This document shows, one piece after another, positions 51,101-62,964 of a stretch of DNA of 64,000 nt (positions are counted from its first letter, which is position 1; each line of letters begins with the position of its first letter). The notes under the pieces were generated by a model. The model ran no database searches. It saw nothing but the letters and a program-made list of their open reading frames with translations, and was not told the origin of the DNA. A program made the position numbers and the translations under genes. The stretch covers positions 7,892,116 through 7,956,115 of the forward strand of contig JACDOX010000004.1 in the NCBI GenBank assembly GCA_014549065.1. Direction: 5' to 3'. The stretch is from Cardinalis cardinalis. Lineage: Eukaryota; Chordata; Aves; Passeriformes; Cardinalidae.

Positions 51101-54090
51101 CCTGCAGACACACACTGTGTGCAGGGGTACACAGGTGCAGCAGCTTGTGCTGGGGCTGCTGACTGTGGGAGCAGCAGCTGTGCTGGCACCAGGTGTTTGC
51201 TGAGCCCTGCAGCACAGACACACATAGAGATTCTGCTTTTGTTACACTGCTCCTCCAACAGCCCCGCTGATCTGATAAAAGCATGGCTGTACCTGCTCCA
51301 GGGGTTAGCAGAGCTAAGCTTTGAGATATGATTTGTATTTACTTATTTATTTAACATTCATAACCAGCACAGCTGTTCCAGCAAAGCTTTGCAGGACAGC
51401 CTGAACCTTGATAAAGTGACCACGGCACTGCTAACCTTTGCACAGTGCAGTGCTATATTTTAGGCAAGGCTCACTCTTCTTTTCATAGGGATGTTCAATG
51501 TAATGTAGTACCACAATCTGTCAGTCAATAAAAATGCTATTTNCTCCCCAGGCTGTATGTGTTCTCACCTGTTACAACAACATTGAAATGAAGCCAGTTG
51601 CATCATGTTTGTAAACAGTGCCAGATTGGANCTGCATGCTCCATTCTGTAGGATCACGTCTGTTGTGTGATGTGGGCATCACTCAATTAACCAGCTCCCT
51701 TTGTTTTCCCTGGATGTCTCCTTGACATTTATTTCTGGGAAGGCAGATCCTGCAGGCAGCTTTATTTGTGGTTCAGGAAAAAGACACACTTTAATGCCCT
51801 TGCACCATATTTATCATCATCTTGCCTGCCTTGCAAAGGTAGCTGCAGATGTGATGGATAGAGGATGACTNGAGCAGTTTTGCTGTGGTTTCTGTAAGTG
51901 CTGTTCTTCATCTTTGGGCAAAGAGACACAGTGTAATTTCTTGTGGCTGTGCGACTCAACAGAGCTCTGTNCTTTCAGCTCTTTGCTGTCTGTGTAAATA
52001 ACTACTGCCTTTTAAAAGAGGTTTTGCCTGGTCAGGTACTGAANTTGCTGTGCTGGGGTGTTTGGCAATGGTTCAGAAGAGAACCTGCTTCTCACCCTCC
52101 CACCCCTCTGGGGGTAAAAGTACTGCAGCATCAGGTGGAGTCGTTTATAGCTTAAATCCCCAGAATAATGGAGTTGTAAATTAGATATACTCATCCAGGG
52201 AAGGAGATAGTAAGGATTTCACATTAATAGAGAGCTTTGTCATTTAAACTGAAGGCAAAAACTTATTTTTTATATTAATGGGATTTTGAACTGTTTCCAG
52301 TGAATTATCATTAAAGGGACATGCTGTTAGGAAAGAATGTAGCTGNGCTCCCTGAAGAGCACAGTTCAGTGTTGTCATCTTATTTGTTATCCCACTTCAT
52401 TTCTTAGGGTAGATTTATTCTGTCCCCTTCTGCCTCGTGTTCCTTTTAAACAAGGCTTCAAACAAGAGAGTCCAGGTAGACATAATTTTCCTCCTTGNTG
52501 TCAGTGGCAATGTTTCCTTGGTGCCTGTGGCAAGGAGGACTTTCTGAGCCCCTTTCTTCCTCCCGTCTCTTTGGGAGCAGGACTCACCATGGGATTGTGG
52601 CAGCTGGCCATGGCTGGAGGCTGCTCTGGGGTGGTGGCACTGCAGACCCTGGGGTGCAGGGGTGCAGGACTGTGCCATGCAGCTCCCTGCTTGCAGGTGT
52701 TGATGGAGCACAGGTATGGCCCTGACTCAGACCGTAGTAATTCATCCAATNCCCCGCTAAATGCGTGGCACGGGGAGCTGACTTCTTCTCCTTACTCAGA
52801 TGAATGAACACAAAATGTGGCTGTTCCCTACTGGCTGTGTTGTATTACGAGCTGCAAAACCCCCAGAGATTAGATGACATTTCCAGAAATCAATCTCACT
52901 GGCTACTTACTGGGGTTTTCTTCCTCCTAACATGCAGTGAAGATATAAAATCCTAAAACTGGAGTAAAAAAAGTCAGAAGATGAATATTCTGTTTTCAGA
53001 CACTGAATTCCATTACTTTTTTTAGGAGAAGGAAGAAATAGTTATAAAATTACAACAAAGCGACTCTGAGAGTAGGAAAATAACTGGTGTACATTTTGTT
53101 TACTATTCTTAGTTAGAGAATAAATAATCTCTTTTCACTGTAAGGCTTAGTGACAGGTTTTTAACAAAAATACTTTGGGATCAGCTCAAATCCAGCAATG
53201 TCTGCCTGCAGCCAGGAAATACCTAATCAAGAGACAGCCATGGAAGAAATTCTGATCTCCCTCAGGTAGCAGCCTTGAAACTTACCTTTCCAGATGTTTG
53301 ACAATATAGGAGGGTCTAGGGACTAATTTAAATAAGATTGTAGATTTGGATTAGAATAGCCCCCAAGACTGATCTAATCTGCACAGCCCCTTTCTTCCCA
53401 AAAGAAGGCTTCATAGCCAGGCCTTTGGTTATCTTTGTGCCTCAGTGTTCCAGGCAGATCAGGCCTGATGGAGAACAGCAAAGCCAAGCTTGCTCCTATC
53501 ACTTTTGAAAGGTTGCTCCCTACCTCCTGTCCCTCATGTGTTGCCGGATGTGCCTGGGGACTGTTAAATAGGAGTTATTTTTACTTCTCACTCACCCAAC
53601 AAAAACAAGCAAAGAAACAGCCCCTCCCCTCACAAATCAACAGCCAGGCTTGTCTAAAGAAAAGCAGCAACACGTCAGTTTTCTCCTGCACAGAGTTACT
53701 GCTGCTGGAGAGATGCACTTGTGGTGGATTTGTCNCCCTGTGCACAGCCAGGCCCGGGGCTGGGCTCAGCCAGGCAGATGGATATCCATTGCTCCATCTG
53801 CTTCATGTGGGCAGAAACTCCTGCTCTCAGCAGGGGCTTGTTGTGCTGGGACTGTCACTGTGAGTAATGGGGCTCCTGTGATAACTCAATGTAGCTATTG
53901 GATAGAGAATGACTTACTGAGGCTTTTTGTAGAACAACTATAGAGCACAAATCCAGGTTTTTATAAATGGGGACTGGTGTCTGTTGTGATAAATCAGATT
54001 ACTTGTTTTGCCCTGNACTTCCAGCATATTCAATTTGTGCCACAATAAGACAAACCTATTGTGATTACAGACTTATTTTTGCTGTTGAAG

Positions 54091-54268
54091 GTGGCCATGG
54101 TGAAATGCACATCTAATGATCTTGCTTTCAAGATTCTCCGAAGTTTCTCCCAGCTGTTGCAGGAGAAGGCCCCTGGCCAGCATGCTGCAGGGCACGGGCT
54201 GAGCCCTGCTGTCTTCAGGAACCACAGAGTCTCTGCTGCAGGAGGACTGCCAGGCCTTGCTGTTACAG
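54091..54268 (+). other. Exon-like segment of unknown nature
   Basis: A possible acceptor (TTTTTGCTGTTGAAG, AG at 54089-54090) and a strong donor (TTACAG|GTAAGG) bracket 178 bases. The frame stays open from MVKCTSNDLAFKILRSFSQL onward, with a GCCATGG start context at 54094. The minus strand is open here too, and I do not recognise the protein. It may be a non-coding RNA exon or chance. Confidence 0.2.
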
Positions 54269-54751
54269 GTAAGGAATGAGACTTGCCTTGCATGGCTGCA
54301 TCCTTTGCACTGTGTAAAGCAATAGGTTGCACTGCTGATTCTGGAGCTTTGCCCCAAGTGCCTTTTTTGGGCCTTTGGGACCCAAAAAGCGATGAAGACA
54401 GACTTAAAATAAAGTGAATCCAAGCCCCTGGATTAGACAAAATATTTTCTCCTCCCNCCCACATAACCTTTCTGCAGCAAACCTTACCCATTTTACTCCA
54501 GGTGGTGTCNCACAGGGGTAAAGCACAGGTTCTCTTCTGCCCCATCTCTGAGGACTCATGCAGTCAAGTGTTTCTGGTACCNGTACAAAGCATGAAGACT
54601 GCATGTAAAGTTCACTGATGTTTCTGAGACTTACTGTTGCCTGCCTGATTCCCAGCCCTTTACTTGGCACAGNCAGCATGTGGTGAATGACAGCACAATT
54701 GACTGCAAACCAGCTTCTGTATTTTAATATATTTTTTTCTGCAAGGAGAAG

Positions 54752-54912
54752 TGTCNCAGACATCTTTTGTGAAAAATCCTTTCTCAGGATCTTTCCTTCT
54801 GAGAGCTGCAGTTTCAGCAGCAAATGTAAACAATGGTTATCTGCTGCTGAAACTGCAGCTCTCAGAAGGAAAGATCCTAAGAAAGAATTTTTCACAAAAT
54901 ATGTCTGCGNTA
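54752..54912. mobile_element. Palindromic insertion: inverted LTR-end-like arms with 6-bp target duplication
   Basis: The arms at about 54752-54822 and 54842-54912 are inverted copies over about 70 bases, with mismatches at 54785/54879, 54778/54886 and 54764/54900, and one N in each arm. The loop is about 19 bases. GAGAAG (54746-54751) precedes the element and the identical GAGAAG (54913-54918) follows it. The left end, TGTCNCAGACATCTTTTGTG, and the loop segment ATGTAAACAATGG resemble the 5' end of an abundant songbird LTR family that I know. The right end is the same terminus inverted. It could be a fold-back LTR cDNA or a non-autonomous inverted-repeat element. The structure is certain; its origin is inferred. 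Confidence 0.75.
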
Positions 54913-57900
54913 GAGAAGGACTTTTTTTTCCTGGCATTCCTCCACAACTCTGCACAGCCTAAAATTAAATTGCTAGAGAAGTGCCCTAAGAGATTTTAAT
55001 TTACATTTCAACAGTCCAAAGTAGCAGTTACTAAATCTCCTAGTTGGAGTAAGCTTAAGGTTCTGGTTAGTCACTAAAGTTTTTGATATTGGGGAGAAAT
55101 AGGCATTTAACTGGGAGGATTAAGGTATAATTATTTTTTGCTGTGGAAAGGTATGAGTGTAGGAACTCTGTCCCTCTGTTAGAAGGGCTTCAAAAGCACC
55201 AAGCCACAGGTTTTAGTTACTTCCACCTCAGCTGAGGAGTGACACAGGAGAAGCAGACTTGTAATGCTGCTCAGCCTGGGAGCATGCTGAGGAGGAGCAT
55301 GAAGTTCCTCCACCCCTCCTGTACCCNACTGTGTGTGATTCATTAACTTACTGGAGACAAAATAAAAGGGGCCAGAAAAGGTCAGGAAGTGTAGTTTGAT
55401 GCACAAGCAAGGGAGGTGTGTGCCTAGAAAATCAGGGCTATGAGAATGGCCTTGTTTCCAAGCTCTGTCCCTGGCAGAGCCTGGAGAGCTGCTGCATTGA
55501 CCCCTGGGCTGTGGGTGAGAGGGGCAGCCCTGGCACCCCCTTCTTTTCCCACAACCCCCTTATCCTCTGTCTGTGCTGAGGCCACATGAAGCTCTCCAAG
55601 GCTGCTCCTGGATGCTTCCCATCCTGCCCTGGCCCCAGCTACTCCTCTCTCCCATAGGACTGGGTTGCCTGGGTCACTGAAAGGCAGCTTGGCTTGATGG
55701 CTTGGGCAACCTTAAACAATGTGTTTTCTTCTGAGGTTATTGCAAGAGAGGACAGAGCAGGAAGTTTCCCACCTTTTTGGTGGGAAGTTCTGCCATGTGC
55801 CTGCAGCACAGGTGGCACAAGGCATTCCACCCTGTCCTCTGCCTGGGCAGCTGTGAGAGGCAATGCTGCAGTGAGGAGATGGCTCTGGCAGGCAGACTGA
55901 AATCCAGATTACTGTAATGGGGAGGGAAACCTGTTTCTGGCTTACTGATGCTTTAAAGAAGCCAAACTTCTGGCTTCTGAAGTTATTTTTCTGAGTTGAT
56001 CTTCATCCCTTTCACAAGGAAATNTTTTCCTCACTACCCACACCTCCCTGGTGCAAAAAGGGTGATGGGGGAGTTGTGTTCTCACCTGGCAGTGGCTTCT
56101 CCAACCTCCTCTGTAGGGTCCATGCCAAGGGAGAGGGAGATGTGCACGTGGCCCTGGCAACACCTGATGAGGATCCCCTAGGCTACAGGGCATTGCTGTA
56201 GTGAATGAAGCTGCTGCACCTTTATTTCTAAGTCTCTTCCTTGGACTGTGGCACATCTGTGACTTGATCCTGTGGTGCAACAAATGTCTGACCCATTGCA
56301 ATGCCAAAATCTAAAAGCACATTCCAAAAAAACCTGAAAAATAAGAGGGTGGACATCCCAATGCAACATTCTTTTAATAAGGTCACTCTGAAGAATCCAC
56401 TGCACAGCCATTCTGTGGAGTTACTTTCTTTCTACCTTTGCTGCATTATTTTTTCCCTTTGGTATGAAAAATTTATCTCAGTGCTGGGGAAAAACAACCC
56501 TTCCAATGAAACAATGCTGAGCAATGCCAATCTGACATCAAAATGACTTTTGATATGAGCAGTTGAAATGCTAAAGGTTGTATTTCCAGAAACTGAAAGC
56601 ACATATTAAGTGGAAGAACATTCTGCTGAGCATTACAGAGTCTCCTTAAGCAGAACAAAGAGGTAAGCTCCAAGCATCCATCTGATTAGAGGCTAAAAGG
56701 ATCTGATTTTACCACTGAGCATGCTGTGAAAACATGTGAGCATGCCTTTATCTCCCTTTATATTTTCTGTGTTGCAACCTCTTGTCCTTCTTAAGATGTT
56801 TTNTGTGTCTTTTCTGGAAAATAAAAGCACCAGTCCCATTACCCAGACCCCCCTCTGCACCACCTGCTCTGGGAATCCCACAGGGTGTTCCTGTGTGTGC
56901 TGNAAAAATCAGCTGGGATGGCAGATACAAGTACAGTATGCTTACGTTAAACCTAAACCCCAAACTCCCCAAACCTAAACAGTTCCTTGACCAGGACCAC
57001 TATTCCTTGAGGGTAACCTTCCAGATTATCCTGGGAGCAGNTACAGATGCCATTAGTGCCATATGACCTTACAGAGACAGGAGCCAGGTAACAAGTGCAG
57101 GTTACTGTAAAAGAGTGACTTGGTTGCTTAAAAAACCAAAAATTATAGCAAATGAAGGTGTGANGCAGTCAGTGACCTCTGATACTGTGTATCTGATTCC
57201 TTCAGTGCTTGACAAATGGTTTAAGCTCGGGCTGACTTTGGAGGAATAGAGCATGTACTCAGCCCAAGCATAAGCATTTTTTCCAGAATAACAGAGAAGT
57301 TAATGTGCTACAATAAAAGCATCTGCTTTATTTAATGATCCATTTAATCATGTGATTCCTGTCTTTAGCNATGAGATGCCAGCAGTTTTAAGTAGGATGG
57401 GATGTTTTAAGTAGGATGGGATAAATAAGATAACAGCACTGATGTGCCTGTTATCTTATTTANGAGAGAAGGAAAGAGGAGAATGAGAGCTGTAAATTAT
57501 TTCTGTCAACTCTGGAGTTTTCCTCTTCTGACTGGGCCTGGCATGGTGGCCCCTGGGGAAGCTTCTTCTCATGCCAAGCAGANATCTCCTCCTTGCCCCC
57601 TTTCCTGCTCTCTACTGTTCAAAAACATTGTGTATTTACAGGTAAAATGCCAAAAATATTTTGGAAGAGCTCTGGTGTTGGACTGCAGACTCTGCAAGGC
57701 AGCACTGGAGCTTCCCTTGTGCATTGCAGATGAGGATGGGTCATTCAGAGATGAAGCTATAACCCTTGCCAGTCCTCTTTGCTTCATCCTCTGCCATGGA
57801 GAATAAAAACNGATGAGTTCTGCTCTTACTGTCCAGAAACTACTCTGGTTCATAATAAACAGTGATTATAAATTATGCTACTTCATGGAATATACTNGAG

Positions 57901-60900
57901 CAGATGAGGTCAAATGCCTACAATCACATATTCTCCTCATTTCTCTAGAAAAGCTGTATTAAAAGAATGAGGTACAATAAAATATAATTATTCAGCAAGT
58001 GTTGCTAACTGGAAGATAACACAATGCAGTTTTACCTTTTGTATTGAAAGACTTCTCCATGTCACATATTTCTCTTGCTTGCTCCTTCAGACACTCCTTT
58101 ATAGTCCTTTCTGGTATGGACTCAGCTCAGAATAGCCACAGCAGAATTCCCAGCAGATATGTGCAAAGCTACATAAAAAACATAATATCTGCAAAGTTAC
58201 TTTTCAAACTGTAGTCTGCTCATGCATTTGTTACAGCTNTGCTGTGGGAAAAAATAGGAAAAAAAATTTTCAACAGATAATTGGAGGTAAAGCTCATGAC
58301 ACCATTGCTTCTCCTACCTCATCTGAGAGGGTTAATTCAGCCCAGATTATTTCTGTAATCCATTTCCTAGTACAGTTCTGTGAGTGGCTGTGCTGCCTGG
58401 GTGGAGGAGGAGTAAAGGAAAGAGGAGATGGCCTTTTCCTCCCAGTGTCACCAGTGATGCTGGGTTGAGTGACCCAGGCACCAGTGGCTCTCCAGCCAGA
58501 GGGGGCCTCTGGGGACCTTTCTGGCCNTGGGAAGTGTCCTGGAGCTGATCCATGAAAGGACTGTAAGCAGACAAACACATACTCTTCCCAGGTGAATGTG
58601 TAATGTGTGACATAAGACAAAGGTTGGCTAAAGACATAAGGTAACATCTAGCCTAGTTAAGCATAAACATTGTTTTCTGNTAAGTTTTTTTACAGTTTAA
58701 CATTTTCCCTGGGATTTTTTACGATGTCCTCTCTTTACATCTTGAGGAACTGAACTCCCTTTTTTCTCTATTACTGCATTTCTGTCAAACAGGCAAAGAT
58801 ACCTCCTATATGCTTCTCNTCCATGTAATGTCCTCTTTTAAATTTGCTTTTCAACATGCTGCAGTCCCCATGAAAGTCTCTTGTGACCATTGCATTGGAC
58901 CAAAGTTCAGAGTTGGTTGCTTTCCATCAGAGACTCTTGTTGGCCTCTGCTCATATGCTCACTTGCTACATTAAGTAGATAAAAGCTTTTTTTTCCTTGA
59001 GTCATCGTTTATCTGTTTCCCAGGTTCCCAGAGCATGGCAATAAAGCTGTATTAAGTTACTTGTTGCTTTTAAGTAGAAAGATGCCCTGTTCTGCAGTGG
59101 CTGGAAGTGGAATAGCCTCAAGATAAAGGAAAACAAAAANGCAAAACATTATGGTGACATGGCCCTGAAAGGAATCCCCTCTATCACAAATTCCCTCTGC
59201 CCCTTGTGTATAAGTAGGGCTGCTAGGAACAGTAGAAATGGTGTGTGTTTATTTTCTGAGTTTTTTTCATAGTGCCCAAGGNGAGTAATTGTAATTTCAT
59301 TCTCTCATTGTTAACCGTGATACCCAGAATTCATGTTTTAAAGGGCAGTTTATCTCTGGAGAGCTAATATATAAAAAAAGTGGTAAATTCTTACAGAGCA
59401 GTTTCATTCCCTGTGTGCACACAGATTTGGGTTTAGTTTTGCCTATTGTAGATGAATTTCCCATTTTTTCCCTGCATATTTTCTTCTTTCTCTTGCCCTG
59501 GAGATGCACCTGGTGAGGACTGAAGTGGATTTTTTTCTGACTTTCCCAACACAGAAGAATCATTTAATAAGGTCTGGATTGTGGTGCCAAGTTGAGCCCC
59601 TACTTACATCTGTGGAAGAACATTAAAGGCACAGAGAAAGGATGTAGCCTGTGGAAANTTCAGTGATGGAGAGTGTGTATGACTCTGGATTAACTCAGAC
59701 AGAGCTCTGGGTTAGCTGGAGTCAGAAACACTCATCTTCTCATTTGTGAAATGACAATCTCATGTAAATCACAAAGACATGACAAGCCCCCCTTTGATGC
59801 TGCTCATGCAGAACTGGTCTGTGAAGCTGAGTTGTTTTTGAAACAAGACTTTGTTAGGGACATGCTGGAACCCCANCCTGAAGTGAATCAAACTTTCAGG
59901 CAGATGAAAAACACTTCTAAATGTGAGACCATTTCCTCTGCAGCAGGCAGTTTTGTTGTAGAAGTTNCGGTCAATTTTAGATGTCTTTTAGCTATGTTAT
60001 GAATTATGTGCATAAGACAGAGCAATATGGAGCAGTACATTTCCCCTTTCTCATGGTCATGTGTCCATAGTTTCAGCATAGGAGGCATGAAGGCAAGGAC
60101 AGTGATTATTTCACTCTATACATTAAAACNTTTTTATTGATAAGATTTAATATCATCCATGCCAGCATAATGCCATTACTGAGTAAAGAGGAGCCTCCAT
60201 TGCTCTAGAGTCAATCTTACAAAGGAATGAAACACTCAAGCAGCACTATCACCATAAAGTAGACTTTTGATCCTCAAAATTTGGTGGCTTGCAGGGTTCA
60301 CTACAGAAAACTGAAATCTTTGTCAAGTTTAGTGAAAAGTGAATAAAAATCTGTGTAAGCTTCTGGAATTTTGGTTTATTTTNGGAGTTTGAACAGCACA
60401 GTCCTACTAGAAAATTTTGTTAGTGTCTATTTCTCAAAGCATACAACTGGTTTGTGCAACAGCATCAGAAATCAGATATGCAAAATAGCAACAAACACGG
60501 GTTTTGTTAGCCAGGAGAGTGCCTATTCAGGCATCTTTANGGCTCCCTTAAAAAATATAAAACATTGTTTAAACTCATATACAAAATCATATCAAGTCAC
60601 AAGTATTGGAACTGAAAAATGGGAATTTTTAAACTTTTTGAGACTTACCTGCATATTTTCAAAATATTTATGAGAAGAGCAAAACTCTTGTGTTTTTTAC
60701 TGAGAAATTTATTTTTGAAACTTATGAAAAAGCTTGCTATTAGAAAACTGATTTACTTGTAGCAGACTCCTGTGCCTAGGGGAAAACTGTTTTCTCAGGC
60801 CCTTGGATTACTTTGGCAATGAACATTTTCCACTCAGGGATGCAGGGCTCATGAATCCAGCTGAGCAGCTGTGGTTTTGCTCAGGTGCCAACTGCAGCCC

Positions 60901-62093
60901 AGGAAAGCAGTTCCTCCCTGGTTCTGCTCCAACCCATTCTGGACAAGCTGCAGAGAGGGAAGAGCAACTTGTGGAGAAACTGCAGGCTGATCTCCTAGCA
61001 AATAAAAGCTTTAATAACTAAAAATGGAAATGAGAGAGGAGGGAAGGTGGGAGAAGATTTTGTGCATCTCTTGTCCATCAGGCTGGGATTTGGGNCTGCC
61101 CCAGCAGGACTGCAGGNACCACTTATCCTCCTGCCAGGGGGCATGGCACAGTTTGGTCTGTGTGTTGATACCTGTATTCCTAGCAGGACATGCTGAAATT
61201 ATCATAACTGTTTCTTATGAAGAGAAAAAAGTTCACAGCTCAATTTTCCCTGCTCTGCCAATCCCACTTTAAACTTCTCAAACTTGCGTGCAAAACATCA
61301 CAGTCTCATGAACATTTGCAGGCACAAGTTTTCTGAAGTAAACAGAAAGCCATTTGAAAATTGCAATCCTAATCCATTTCTCTTTTAATAATGACTGTTC
61401 TCTCATCAATTTTCATCTATGAAGAACTGAAGAAGATAAATGTATATTGATCTCTATTAACTACAAAGTGGTTACAACTTGCCACTACAACTTGAGTAGA
61501 ATTTTTTTTTTTAAAGATTAAACTACATGGAGTTTACCTTGTTGAAAAGCAGTGGTAGCCTCTGCTCTGGCTGCTCTTGTCCATGTGGGTATTGAATTAC
61601 TGCACTCTCTGGTGGCACCAATATAGANAAGATTCACTTGAAATTTCCTTTCTCATTTGTATTCAGCTACATGGCATGTAGCTAATGGTGGCCGATANTT
61701 TGCTGCTTCAGAAAGAAAATGAGAAGCTAAAATCTCAAATTTTCCATATCTATTTCAAATGATTGAAATGGCAAGGACAAAAATTGCCCTCTTCTGTGGA
61801 CAGTGGTTGCATCAAGTAATTAGCAGAACTTCTGCTACGTAGTTNATTGGATCATCTGAAAATGCTTTGTAGATATAATGGCACAGAAATAATGGATATG
61901 ACAGATGAAACCCCACCAAATCATTAAATATCTACGTCTCAGATAAAACTGCAATGCTAAAGGACAATTCTGTGTCTCTNTTTCATGTCTGATTGCAAAG
62001 GATGCCTAGGGGTGTTTTGTCAGGCACTGAGTTCTGGGAAAATATGAGACCCAAAGAAAAACATAATGTAACTGCACTGGGAACATGAACAAT
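54913..62093. other. Gene-poor intergenic region
   Basis: About 7.2 kb with no supportable gene. A GC-richer part (about 55430-56180) and several open frames on both strands carry no family signature. Notable small structures are the direct-repeat-plus-hairpin at 57385-57462 and a 19-base palindrome at 61665-61683 (AGCTACATG-G-CATGTAGCT). Confidence 0.6.
57385..57462. repeat. 19-bp tandem repeat joined to a 15-bp perfect hairpin
   Basis: GTTTTAAGTAGGATGGGAT occurs twice back to back (57385-57403 and 57404-57422). It is followed at once by TAAATAAGATAACAG (57422-57436), an 11-base loop, and the exact complement CTGTTATCTTATTTA (57448-57462). Confidence 0.85.
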
Positions 62094-62964
62094 GGAATTA
62101 AGTGGACCCTCAGCAAGTTTGCCAACTGCACCAGCCCGTGTGGTGTGGTTGACAGGCAGGAGGGAAGGGAGGATGTCCAGAGGGNCCTTGTCAGGTTTGA
62201 GACGTGGGTCTGTGCAAACATAACAAGGCCAAGTGCAAGGTCTTGTTCCTGAGCTGGGGCAATCCCAAGCACAAGTACAGGCTGGGTGCTGAATGGATTA
62301 AGAGCAGCTCTGAGGAGAAAGACTTGGGGGTATTGGTTGACAAGAAGCTGGACACGTTTGAACACTGTGCACTTGCAGCCCAGAAAGCCAATTGTACCCT
62401 GGGCTGCACCAAAAGCAGCATGACCAGCAGGGTGGAGGGGTGATTCTGCTCCTGTACCCTGCTCTGGTGGGACCCCACTGCAGTGCTGCATCCNGCTCCG
62501 GGGTTCTGAGCATAAGAAGGGTGTGGAGCTGCGGGAATGAGTCCAGAGGAGAACCACAAAGGTGACAGAAGGGTTAGAGAGTCTCTCCTATGGAGACAGG
62601 TGAGCGAGTTGGGGTTGCTCTGTCGGGAGAAGAGAAGGCTCTGGGGAGAACTTATAGCAGCTTTCCAGCACCTAGAGGGGGCTTTTTAAAAGGGCCTGTG
62701 GTGATAAGGTGAAGGAGAATGGCTTCAGACTGAAACAGGGCAGAGTTGGATTGGCTATCAGGAAAAGAATCTTTACTGTGAGGGTGGTGAACACNGGAAC
62801 AGGTTGCCCAGGGAAGCTGTGGATGCCCCATCCCTAGAAGTGTTGAAGGCTGGGTTGGATTGGGTTCTGAGCAAACTGGTCTAGAGGCTGGCACACCTGC
62901 CTTTGGCTTGAGTTGGGGATAGATGATCTTCAAGCTCAGTTCCAAATTTTTATATATTCTGTGA
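62094..62964 (+). mobile_element. CR1 LINE fragment with ORF2 C-terminal relic and 3' UTR
   Basis: This is the longest CR1 piece in the window. The part from about 62220 to 62445 translates to a recognisable CR1 ORF2 end (KCKVLFLSWGNPKHKYRLG, EEKDLGVLVDKKLD, CALAAQKANCTLGC). A decayed continuation (CTCTGGTGGGACCCCACTGC) follows, then the 3' UTR (TTTACTGTGAGGGTGGTGAA, ACAGGTTGCCCAGGGAAGCT), ending near ATATATTCTGTGA. The frame is interrupted, so it is a dead copy. The start is approximate (GGAATTAAGTGGACCCTCAG). Confidence 0.92.

Larger units (their letters stand above)
45482..54751. other. Gene-poor intergenic region
   Basis: About 9.3 kb without a supportable gene. It contains a TTA microsatellite (47196-47252), TA/TG tracts (48121-48190 and 48231-48247) and a GC-richer patch at about 50950-51220. 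An exon-like stretch lies at 54091-54268. The stretch from 47250 to 48060 has the feel of an old repeat, but I cannot name it. Open frames near 49.2-49.5, 52.4-52.8 and 53.4-54.5 kb occur on both strands at once, which argues for composition rather than coding. Confidence 0.6.

Noticed and set aside
50902..51331. GC-rich patch with open frames on both strands, considered as a CpG-island promoter
   Set aside because: It is rich in CTG/CAG words but has few CpGs, so it does not look like an avian CpG island, and no exon follows.
54404..54955. 183-codon minus-strand frame
   Set aside because: It crosses the palindromic element, contains undetermined codons, and its longest part is translated inverted repeat.
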